From positions 124,001 through 188,000 of the forward strand of contig JACJNX010000064.1 of the NCBI GenBank assembly GCA_014695255.1: DNA of 64,000 nucleotides, given 5' to 3'. Under the pieces are notes generated by a model. That model had not been told where the DNA came from and made no database searches. It saw only the letters and a program-made list of their open reading frames with translations. Of the stretch, positions 17,006 to 23,906 are shown piece after piece (within the stretch, counting starts at the first letter, position 1; each line of letters opens with the position of its first letter). The translations under genes were made by a program, and so were the position numbers. Origin of the DNA: Cyanobacteria bacterium FACHB-63. GTDB taxonomy: Bacteria; Cyanobacteriota; Cyanobacteriia; Leptolyngbyales; Leptolyngbyaceae.

Positions 17006-17437
17006 TTAAGGTTGAAAGTCTGGATCAAGTAGTTGGTCGATCGTATAAGGACATTCAACCGGAAAGGTATCGATCTCTCTTTGTGTTTCCTTTGCCGCAT
17101 CTCTGCGCTCCCGCCGATAATATTTCTCGATCCATGCTGGATCTTGAAGAAAGCGATGCAAACTCGGTGTGTCCTCTAAACAATCCTGAATTTGATCGCG
17201 ACAGTTTGAAATTGTTGTTTCCCAGCTTCTTGTTCTGCGCTCCGGTTGGTACTGGCATTTCAGCAGATGCAAAATTAAAACCTGTAAATGGCTACCGAGT
17301 TCTTTCTGTTCGCTCCGTCCCAACGCCTCTAATTCCTCGACTAAATTTTTGACATCGAGATCTGCCCAGCGTCCTTTCTGAAGATGCTCGGCTTGTTGCT
17401 GTGTCCATTCGAGAAAATCACGATCGTAGAGTTCCAT
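17006..17437 (-). CDS. DUF29-family protein
   Basis: A 143-residue protein with the DUF29 hallmarks MELYDRDFLEWTQQQAEHL, LDVKNLVEELEALGRSEQ, LVILHLLKCQYQPE-like (here LQVLILHLLKCQYQPERR) and SWETTISNCRDQIQDCL. DUF29 proteins are abundant in cyanobacteria and have no established function. I place the start at the ATG at 17437, one base after the tgt stop (TGA-T-ATG), which fits both the family start and translational coupling; a longer frame to 17467 overlaps tgt. The gene lies between tgt and psbK in a three-gene run. Confidence 0.88.
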   Translation of the reverse strand: MELYDRDFLEWTQQQAEHLQKGRWADLDVKNLVEELEALGRSEQKELGSHLQVLILHLLKCQYQPERRTRSWETTISNCRDQIQDCLEDTPSLHRFLQDPAWIEKYYRRERRDAAKETQREIDTFPVECPYTIDQLLDPDFQP

Positions 17438-17438
17438 A

Positions 17439-18548
17439 TCATTCCACGGGTTTAAGCCATGCTGCAAATTCGGTGTGAAACGTGCCGTTAAAGATTGCGG
17501 TGCGAATGCGTTGGGTGAAGCGAATCAGTTCAGTGATGTTATGAATTGAGATAAGCGTATAGGCGAGCAATTCTTGCGATCGCAGCAAATGACTCACATA
17601 AGCCCGACTAAAATTCTGACAGGTGTAACACGGGCAAGATTCATCGATCGGCGTAAAATCTTCGCGGAATTTCGCATTCTTCAGATTCCAGCGTTCTCCC
17701 TGCACCAAAGCCGCTCCGTGTCGTGCTAATCGAGTCGGAATCACACAATCGAATAAATCCATTCCTGCCGCGATCGCTCGTGCCATTTCGCGATAGGTTC
17801 CCACTCCCATTAAATATCGGGGTTTATTTTCGGGTAACAATGGCGTTGTCGCTTGAACGACACGATCGATAATCTCCGGTGCTTCACCGACACTGACACC
17901 GCCGATCGCATATCCGGGCAACTCTAAATCCGCTAAGAGGCGAACCGCTTCGGCTCTGAGATCGAGAAATTCTCCACCTTGCACAATTCCAAATAAGGCT
18001 TGATCTGATCGTTGGTGCGCCTCAATGCAGCGTTTTAACCAATCGTAAGTCCGAGAAAGCGACTTCTCGGTGGCATCGCGTCCCACTCCTGGAGGCGGAC
18101 ATTCATCAAACGCCATAATCACATCTGCACCCAGTGCATTCTGAATCTGGATGGACTTCTCTGGCGTAATTTTGATCATCTGACCATCGCGAGGAGAGCG
18201 GAAGGTTACGCCTTCATCGGTGATCGATCTCATCTCACTGAGGCTAAAGACCTGAAAGCCGCCGGAGTCTGTCAGCATCGGCTTTGACCAGTTCATGAAG
18301 CGATGGACACCACCTGCTTTCTCGACAATATCCTCCCCTGGCTGCAAGTGCAAATGATAGGTATTCGACAGCACCATCTGTGCGCCTGTGGCTTCGAGTT
18401 GATCCGGCGTGATAGTTTTCACGTTCGCTAACGTTCCTACGGGCATAAAGCGCGGTGTTTCGACAATTCCATGCGGGGTGTGAAAGACTCCAGCGCGGGC
18501 GTGAGTGTGCTTACAGCGGGCTTGGCATTGAAAAGAGAACTGATTCAA
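17439..18548 (-). CDS. tgt: Queuine/preQ1 tRNA-guanine transglycosylase
   Basis: A 369-residue full-length Tgt, which swaps guanine-34 of GUN-anticodon tRNAs for preQ1. Seen: [43 protein letters not shown] (catalytic Asp), [60 protein letters not shown] (second Asp) and the zinc site [17 protein letters not shown]. The gene starts a run with the DUF29 gene (one base between) and psbK. The queuosine pathway also needs QueD, a relative of the tandem PTPS protein at 38.9 kb, but that protein's role is uncertain. Confidence 0.95.
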   Translation of the reverse strand: MNQFSFQCQARCKHTHARAGVFHTPHGIVETPRFMPVGTLANVKTITPDQLEATGAQMVLSNTYHLHLQPGEDIVEKAGGVHRFMNWSKPMLTDSGGFQVFSLSEMRSITDEGVTFRSPRDGQMIKITPEKSIQIQNALGADVIMAFDECPPPGVGRDATEKSLSRTYDWLKRCIEAHQRSDQALFGIVQGGEFLDLRAEAVRLLADLELPGYAIGGVSVGEAPEIIDRVVQATTPLLPENKPRYLMGVGTYREMARAIAAGMDLFDCVIPTRLARHGAALVQGERWNLKNAKFREDFTPIDESCPCYTCQNFSRAYVSHLLRSQELLAYTLISIHNITELIRFTQRIRTAIFNGTFHTEFAAWLKPVE

Positions 18549-18614
18549 GGCGGGAATTCCGAAACAAATGCAGATCTCATCATAGATGCGACAAGCGGCA
18601 AAAGAGGCGCTGAC

Positions 18615-18643
18615 TTGGCAAATTATGCCAGAATTAGCATATT
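18615..18643 (+). promoter_or_regulatory. Promoter of the toxin-antitoxin pair with overlapping operator
   Basis: TTGGCA at 18615-18620, 17 bases, then CATATT at 18638-18643 make a fair sigma-70 type promoter. The palindrome TGGCA-aatta-TGCCA at 18616-18630 overlaps the -35 box and is a natural operator for the XRE antitoxin. The -10 box ends six bases before the toxin ATG, so the toxin mRNA may have almost no leader. Confidence 0.5.
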
Positions 18644-18649
18644 AGGCTG

Positions 18650-19048
18650 ATGAATGAATCTCTGAAGCCAATTGAGTGGATCGGTTCCTCTCTAGACGAT
18701 CTGAAAAATTTTCCTGAAGAAGTTCAGCAAGTGATGGGATACGCTTTGTATCGATCGCAGTGTGGCAAGAAGCACCCAGACGCGAAACCCCTCAAAGGCT
18801 TTAAGGGAGCATCACTGTTAGAAATTGTAGAAGACTTCGATGGAGATGCTTATCGAGCCGTATACACAGTGCGATTTGAGGGAGTTGTGTATGTGCTACA
18901 TGCGTTTCAGAAGAAATCAAAGCGCGGAATTGCAACGCCTAAGCAAGAGATTGAGCTGATTGGAGCTAGACTGAAACGCGCGAAAGAACACTACGAGCAG
19001 TATTACAAACAGCGATCGGAGGAAAGCAAGAGTGAATCAAGAGATTAA
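18650..19048 (+). CDS. HigB/RelE-superfamily toxin (Gp49-like, DUF891)
   Basis: A 132-residue basic protein. IEWIGSSLDDLKNFPEEVQQ, the ADAKPLKGFKG-like segment (here PDAKPLKGFKGASLLEIVED), YRAVYTVRFEGVVYVLHAFQKKSKRGIATPK (read as two adjoining motifs) mark the phage-Gp49-like branch of RelE-type toxins, which cut mRNA on the ribosome. The toxin gene comes first and its end overlaps the start of the XRE gene by 17 bases, the usual order for HigBA/RelBE-like pairs of this branch. Function is by family; activity is unknown. The C-terminal tail is charged (EESKSESRD), and its coding region holds the ribosome site of the next gene. Confidence 0.9.
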   Translation: MNESLKPIEWIGSSLDDLKNFPEEVQQVMGYALYRSQCGKKHPDAKPLKGFKGASLLEIVEDFDGDAYRAVYTVRFEGVVYVLHAFQKKSKRGIATPKQEIELIGARLKRAKEHYEQYYKQRSEESKSESRD

Positions 19049-19358
19049 CGTACAATCCAGCAGCGGTAATGTGTTTGAGGATTTAGGATTTGTAAACTCT
19101 GAAGAATTGCTTGTTAAAGCGGAACTGGTGAGCCAGATCAACGACTTGATATCAGCGAAGAACTTGACTCAGACTGAGGCAGCTAAACTACTCGGCGTTG
19201 ATCAGCCCAAGATTTCCGCTCTTTTACACGGCAAGCTGTCAGGCTTTTCAACTGAACGACTTTTTCGATTTCTCAATGCACTAGGCAGTGATGTAGAAAT
19301 TCGCGTAATTCCATCTCCGCAAGCGGGGTCTCAAGCCCGAACTCGAATTATTACTTGA
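19032..19358 (+). CDS. HigA-like XRE-family antitoxin
   Basis: A 108-residue protein starting at a GTG inside the toxin gene. The central helix-turn-helix runs ISAKNLTQTEAAKLLGVDQP and KISALLHGKLSGFSTERLF, followed by LNALGSDVEIRVIP, as in the antitoxins that accompany Gp49-like toxins. It should bind the toxin and the palindrome upstream of the operon. GGAGGAAAG lies at normal distance before the GTG. The end converges, two bases away, with the fragment gene at 19360. Confidence 0.9.
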   Translation: MNQEINVQSSSGNVFEDLGFVNSEELLVKAELVSQINDLISAKNLTQTEAAKLLGVDQPKISALLHGKLSGFSTERLFRFLNALGSDVEIRVIPSPQAGSQARTRIIT

Positions 19359-19359
19359 T

Positions 19360-19674
19360 TTAGATCCAAGCTTTTCCACCTGCGGTCTCAATCAGGGATT
19401 TAACGACTGGTCTAGCTCTGTGAAACCCTCCACGCGGACAATTTGGATGATTGATGTATGAGGCGATCGCTGGAGCAATTTTTGCGATCTCTAGATCAAT
19501 TTTTAGGACGGGGTGAGGATTTTTATAAATCGCATTTTCTTCGATGCTCAAAGGATTCGTATGTGAAAAGTCTTGCGAAACTCGATGAAACACTCGCTTA
19601 CACACGAACAAAATACATTGAGGCTGCAATTCTGCCACCACTTCTTGAAAGATTGGTTTTGCTTCTGTCCACAT
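19360..19674 (-). pseudogene. Probable 3' fragment of an unidentified gene
   Basis: An open frame of 104 codons from an ATG at 19674, but it is open further upstream to a TGA near 19711, and the extra residues (DSPSEEMWTEAKPIFQEVVA) read as natural protein. QPQCILFVCKRVF and the end, SYINHPNCPRGGFHRARPVV, resemble the C-terminal half of an alpha/beta enzyme, with the HP.....GGF ending typical of some glycosylase-like families, but I cannot identify it. The N-terminal half is missing. It abuts the antitoxin gene tail to tail. Confidence 0.45.
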
Positions 19675-19873
19675 TTCTTCGCTAGGTGAGTCGATCGCTG
19701 CTCATGGATACTATCTTTTGATACACAACTAATCAGTATTTATAGGCTCAAAAGCAATTCTCGATCGATTGATCTTTAGACAGTCCCAGTGTCCGTCTCA
19801 AAGATGATTGCACTCGATCGAGCGCTGTCTACACTCAGGAATAGGATTGCAGCCATCCAAAATTTTTCTTAGC

Positions 19874-19935
19874 TTTCATAATCCTTTCATTTTTCTGCAA
19901 TACTTTAGTAATCACGGTTTTCATTTTTCTTTCAT
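19874..19935 (+). promoter_or_regulatory. Paired TTTCAT direct repeats before the metal transporter
   Basis: TTTCAT occurs at 19874, 19885, 19919 and 19930. Each pair has an 11-base spacing, and the two pairs lie 45 bases apart. Eleven-base direct repeats are the usual binding pattern of OmpR-type response regulators. In Synechocystis the Mn transporter is controlled by such a regulator, ManR; that this is its site is inference. Confidence 0.45.
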
Positions 19936-19951
19936 TTTCGGAGAATCCGTT

Positions 19952-20758
19952 ATGCAATCGACTCCCTTTTTCGACGATGCCACTCCTAGATTTACCGTTC
20001 ATTCTCAAGCCCATCCCCACCAGGCGACATCGAATCTGGTAGTCGAAGATCTCAGCGTTCGATATCGTGCGATCGAAGCCCTGAGCCAGGTTAGCTTCTC
20101 CGTCAAACCGGGGCGCTTGATTGGAATTTTTGGTCCGAATGGAGCTGGAAAAAGCACCCTGATCAAAGCAATGTTGGGTCTAATTCCAAGCATCAGCGGT
20201 AAAGTGCTTTATCAAGGAAGACCGCTGGTTGATCAGTTGGATCAAGTGGCATATGTGCCGCAGCGATCGCAAATCGATTGGACGTATCCCGTTACCGTTT
20301 GGGATGTGGTAATGATGGGGCGCACCCGAAAAACCGGATGGTTTCAGCGCTATTCTTCGCTCAGTCGGCGATTGGCAACTCAGGCACTCGAACGAGTTGG
20401 AATGATCGAATTTCGCGATCGAGCGATTTCTGATCTGTCTGGTGGTCAACAGCAACGGGTATTCCTCGCAAGAGCATTAGCGCAACAAGCAGAAGTCTTT
20501 TGTTTCGATGAACCCTTTGTCGGAATTGATCAAAAAACACAGTCGATTATGTTCGATGTGTTCAAGGAATTGACCCGCGAGAATAAATTAATCTTGGTGG
20601 TGAATCATGACCTGGGTGAATCGATTAGGCACTTTGATGATTTGATTTTGCTGAATAAATCGCTGGTTGCCAGTGGATCTCGTCAGCAAGTCTTGACCCA
20701 AGAGAATCTGCAACAGGCTTATGGTGGAAAAGTTGTCTTCTTTTCGGATGCTGCATAA
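19952..20758 (+). CDS. mntA: Mn/Zn-type ABC transporter ATP-binding protein
   Basis: A 268-residue ATPase: Walker A GPNGAGKST, Q-loop YVPQRS, signature LSGGQQQRVFLARAL, Walker B VFCFDEPFVGID, and the switch His in VVNHD. The stretch QIDWTYPVTVWDVVMMGR is typical of the manganese/zinc/iron (chelate-free) importer ATPases. An extra N-terminal 33 residues, including HSQAHPHQ, precede the ABC core. I start at the ATG at 19952, which has a GGAG site; the longer frame to 19808 is AT-rich leader. The permease gene follows two bases after the stop. No binding-protein gene is adjacent, unlike the mntCAB order known from Synechocystis. Zinc instead of manganese remains possible. Confidence 0.85.
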   Translation: MQSTPFFDDATPRFTVHSQAHPHQATSNLVVEDLSVRYRAIEALSQVSFSVKPGRLIGIFGPNGAGKSTLIKAMLGLIPSISGKVLYQGRPLVDQLDQVAYVPQRSQIDWTYPVTVWDVVMMGRTRKTGWFQRYSSLSRRLATQALERVGMIEFRDRAISDLSGGQQQRVFLARALAQQAEVFCFDEPFVGIDQKTQSIMFDVFKELTRENKLILVVNHDLGESIRHFDDLILLNKSLVASGSRQQVLTQENLQQAYGGKVVFFSDAA

Positions 20759-20760
20759 CT

Positions 20761-21666
20761 ATGAATGCTTTGATTGAGCCTTTGCAATATGGATTCATGC
20801 AGCGATCGCTAATCATTGCGATTTTGGTCGGATTAATTTGCGCGATCGTTGGAAGCTATCTGATTGTGCAGCGATTGGCACTGTTGGGGGATGCGATTAG
20901 CCATTCTGTACTGCCAGGACTCGCGGTCGCGTTTCTATTCGGATTCAATATTTTTGTGGGCGCTTTTATTGCAGGCGTTCTCAGTACTTTAATCATTGCC
21001 TGGATACGAACGCGATCGCCCATTAAAGAAGATGCTGCAATGGGCATTGTCTTTAGCGCATTCTTTGCAGTGGGAATCACGTTAATCACCGTGATCCAAA
21101 AAGATAACAAAATTGATTTGAATCATTTTCTATTCGGTAATATCTTAGGCGTTACTGCTAGTGATGTTCGAGATACTGCAATTATTGCTGGAATTATTTT
21201 AGCGATCGTCTTTCTTTTCTATAAAGAACTTCTCTTTTATACCTTTGATGCACTGGGCGCACAAGCGGCAGGACTGCCAACGAATCTACTCAATTTAGGG
21301 TTAATGGTGCTGATCGCGTTAACGATCGTCGCCAGCATGAAAGCCGTCGGTGTGATTCTCGTGTTGTCGCTGCTGATTACACCCGGATCGACTGCTTATC
21401 TACTGGTCAAACGATTGCATCATGTAATGATCTTGGGAGCCGTGATCGGGATTGTTTCCAGCATTAGCGGAATGTACCTTAGCTACTTCTACAATCTGCC
21501 ATCGGGAGCGGCGATCGTCATGGTGACATCGGGCTTATTTTTTCTAGCATTTCTACTCAGCCCGCGACACGGAATTCTCACACAGCCTGGATCAAGGACG
21601 GTGCCTACATTGCCTCTACTGCGCGAACTTAGAGAATTAATGCCTAAAAGTCGTCAAAAGGGTTAA
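20761..21666 (+). CDS. mntB: Mn/Zn-type ABC transporter permease
   Basis: A 301-residue ABC-3 family permease with about eight hydrophobic segments. MQRSLIIAILVGLICAIVGS, QRLALLGDAISHSVLPGLAV (the family-defining stretch) and KAVGVILVLSLLITPGSTAYLL are characteristic. It is the inner-membrane partner of the ATPase two bases upstream. The metal bound is set by a binding protein not encoded here. The 3' end overlaps the convergent zinc-ribbon gene by about 20 bases. Confidence 0.9.
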   Translation: MNALIEPLQYGFMQRSLIIAILVGLICAIVGSYLIVQRLALLGDAISHSVLPGLAVAFLFGFNIFVGAFIAGVLSTLIIAWIRTRSPIKEDAAMGIVFSAFFAVGITLITVIQKDNKIDLNHFLFGNILGVTASDVRDTAIIAGIILAIVFLFYKELLFYTFDALGAQAAGLPTNLLNLGLMVLIALTIVASMKAVGVILVLSLLITPGSTAYLLVKRLHHVMILGAVIGIVSSISGMYLSYFYNLPSGAAIVMVTSGLFFLAFLLSPRHGILTQPGSRTVPTLPLLRELRELMPKSRQKG

Positions 21667-21937
21667 ACGAATCCGATCGGCGGCGATCATCTTCGCGGTT
21701 TCCGAATTCGCTTGGAGGTCGCTCACTGCTCCAAGCCCACCAGGCCTGACCACATTGACAGTGATAGAACTCCTGCCATTTTTTGCGGTAGTCCTCGGTA
21801 AAGACAGGCGATCGGCGATTAATCCAAACGCGATCGGCTTCGATCGCAGGCTTATGACAGGTCGGACAAGCAAACGAGAAAGAATGAACCGCCGTCTGTG
21901 TCCAAGTTGGCGGAGTCGGCTCAAAAGCGTCCATCAT
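21644..21937 (-). CDS. Small zinc-ribbon protein of cyanobacterial type
   Basis: A 97-residue protein with FACPTCHKPAIEADRVWINR, then FYHCQCGQAWWAWSSE: two Cys pairs (CPTC and CQC) suited to hold zinc. Between them RRSPVFTEDYRKKWQEFY is strongly patterned. The C-terminus is acidic and Asp/Phe-rich (FNPFDDF). I have a general impression of conserved cyanobacterial relatives but know no function. Its end overlaps the end of the mntB-like gene by 23 bases, convergently. Confidence 0.7.
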   Translation of the reverse strand: MMDAFEPTPPTWTQTAVHSFSFACPTCHKPAIEADRVWINRRSPVFTEDYRKKWQEFYHCQCGQAWWAWSSERPPSEFGNREDDRRRSDSFNPFDDF

Positions 21938-22095
21938 TTATGCAGGGTCAGTTAACGCTGCAATCATTATGGCTTGGAATTGGGGTTTCAGGATCATTTA
22001 GCATTCAGCCTGAAAGATTATTGAGCCGAAATCGGGAATCTTATGTATCGTGCTATGAACGATGACTTCTCTAGCGTTCTCGCCCGATTCTACCC

Positions 22096-23571
22096 ATGAG
22101 CGTACTCAATCTTGTTTCGTTGGCTGGCATCTTCGGCTTATGTGCGATCGCCTGGCTATTCTCTGAAGATCGCACTCCTAAGCTGTTTCCTTGGCGAGTG
22201 GTACTGTCTGGAATTCTGCTGCAATTGGTGCTTGGCGCGCTGGTGTTTGTGGTACCAGGAACTCGTGAAGCGCTTCAGATTTTTAGTAATTTGCTCGATG
22301 GGGTGTTTCTAGCGGCGGATGCTGGAGCGCGTTTTGTGTTTGGGCGAACGATCGTTCCTGTGCCTGGACAACCGAGTGACGTGAACTTAGGATACATTTT
22401 TGCCTTTCGTGCTCTGCCAACGGTGATCTTTTTCTCCGGCTTGATGGCGCTATTGCAAAATCTTGGTGTGATTCAGGTGATTACCAACGTATTTGCAAAA
22501 GCGTTTTATGCCGTGATGCGATTGAGCGGAGCAGAAGCATTGAGCGGAGCGGCGAATATTTTCGTAGGGATTGAAGCGGCGATCGTCGTTAAACCCTATT
22601 TGCCAAAGATGACTCGCAGCGAACTCTGTGCGATTTTGTCCTGCTGCTTTGGCACCGCCGCTTCATCGACTTTAGCCATCTATGTCAGCTTTCTACGTCC
22701 AGTGTTTCCGAACATCCTGGGTCACTTAGTTTCTGCGTCGATTATTGCAATCCCGGCTTGTTTTGTTCTGTCCAAGATTCTTGTTCCTGAAACCGAAAAG
22801 CCGTTAACAATGGGTGGCATTCCCAAAGAGGAAGAATATCTCGCTGAAGACGGCGAAATCGTTCAAGCTGAAGAGCGAGTCAGTCCCTTAGATGCAGCTA
22901 TTCTGGGGGCACTCGACGGCGTGAAAATGGCAGTGTCGATCGCAGCCGTCCTAATCCTCATTCTGGGTTTAGTTTCGCTAATTAATCAGATCTTTGGCGG
23001 ATTGGCAACGCTTCCATCTCCGATCGGAGATATCTTCAAAGTCGTCACTTTAGCGAATATTACAGGCGTTTTATTTTTGCCGTTTACTTTTCTGACCGGA
23101 GTTTCGCTGGACTGGAACGAACTTTGGGAATCTTCTGTAATCATCGGACGGCGCTTGCTCGAAACGGCAATTCCTCCGTATCAAGCTTTAGCAGCAGCAG
23201 CATCCCGACCGGAAAATCCGATTAGCGATCGTGCCGTTTTAATCATTAGCTATGCGCTTTCGGGCTTTGCTCATTTAGCTTCGGTTGGCATTTTTGTGGG
23301 AGGAACGATCGCGCTGATTCCCTCACGCCGCAAAGACATCTCTGAGTTGGGATGGAAAGCTTTATTTGTTGGAACCCTAGCTACGATGATGATCGCTTGT
23401 GTGGCAGGAGTTTTTGATACAGGCAATCCAGGAATTTTAGGAGAAAAAGCGGCTCCTCGTGCGATCGTCGCGCCCAGCCCAAAACCCAGCGTTGTTTCAG
23501 TCCCATCAGTGCCACCCTCGCCTAAAGCGCTGAAAGTTTCAACTCCGAAACCCAGTTCAAAGCCTCAATAA
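22096..23571 (+). CDS. Concentrative nucleoside transporter (CNT/NupC family)
   Basis: A 491-residue membrane protein. It begins with three helices (the Nucleos_tra2_N part), followed by FAFRALPTVIFFSGLMALLQ, LSGAEALSGAANIFVGIEAA, VKPYLPKMTRSELCAI (the CNT signature region) and the C-terminal ISYALSGFAHLASVGIFVGG. CNT proteins import nucleosides with sodium or protons. An unusual Pro/Ser/Lys-rich tail of about 45 residues (repeated PKP and PSP) closes the protein. The gene stands alone. A good hairpin follows the stop. Confidence 0.9.
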   Translation: MSVLNLVSLAGIFGLCAIAWLFSEDRTPKLFPWRVVLSGILLQLVLGALVFVVPGTREALQIFSNLLDGVFLAADAGARFVFGRTIVPVPGQPSDVNLGYIFAFRALPTVIFFSGLMALLQNLGVIQVITNVFAKAFYAVMRLSGAEALSGAANIFVGIEAAIVVKPYLPKMTRSELCAILSCCFGTAASSTLAIYVSFLRPVFPNILGHLVSASIIAIPACFVLSKILVPETEKPLTMGGIPKEEEYLAEDGEIVQAEERVSPLDAAILGALDGVKMAVSIAAVLILILGLVSLINQIFGGLATLPSPIGDIFKVVTLANITGVLFLPFTFLTGVSLDWNELWESSVIIGRRLLETAIPPYQALAAAASRPENPISDRAVLIISYALSGFAHLASVGIFVGGTIALIPSRRKDISELGWKALFVGTLATMMIACVAGVFDTGNPGILGEKAAPRAIVAPSPKPSVVSVPSVPPSPKALKVSTPKPSSKPQ

Positions 23572-23596
23572 TGATTGAGTTATCAGTTGAATTTGC

Positions 23597-23628
23597 AGTG
23601 ATAGCGTCTCATATGTACTGCTATCACT
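23597..23628 (+). terminator. Hairpin after the nucleoside transporter gene
   Basis: AGTGATAGC at 23597-23605 pairs perfectly with GCTATCACT at 23620-23628 across a 14-base loop, 26 bases beyond the stop. No long T run follows, so its efficiency is uncertain. Confidence 0.55.
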
Positions 23629-23700
23629 CCTGCCAAATTACTGCAATCAACGTAAAGGTACAACAGAGCGGATTAGAGGGATTAGCACGAACCAGCGGTA

Positions 23701-23832
23701 GGTAAAGGAATGGGACTCGGGCTAACGATCGTCCGTCAAATTGTACAAGAAAAGCATGGCGATCGTTTAGAGGTTCAGTCCGAGCTAGGTCAGAGAATTG
23801 AGTTCATGATCCAGTTGCCCATCCTAGCTTAA
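23701..23832 (+). pseudogene. Remnant of a histidine kinase C-terminus
   Basis: Forty-three codons read GKGMGLGLTIVRQIVQEKHG, then RLEVQSELGQRIEFMIQLPI and a stop. This is the G2 box and last strands of a HATPase_c domain. Nothing upstream in the same frame continues the domain sensibly, so only the tail of a sensor kinase survives. It differs from the kinase on the opposite strand next to it (which has GKGTGMGMAISYQI), so it is not a simple inverted copy of that gene's end. The gap 23572-23906 otherwise holds only the transporter hairpin. Confidence 0.75.
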
Positions 23833-23906
23833 ATCATTAGGATTGAACATTGAAGGTCATGGATCATCCGTGATTCGTCTGCAAGATTGCAAATGAAATC
23901 CTGACC

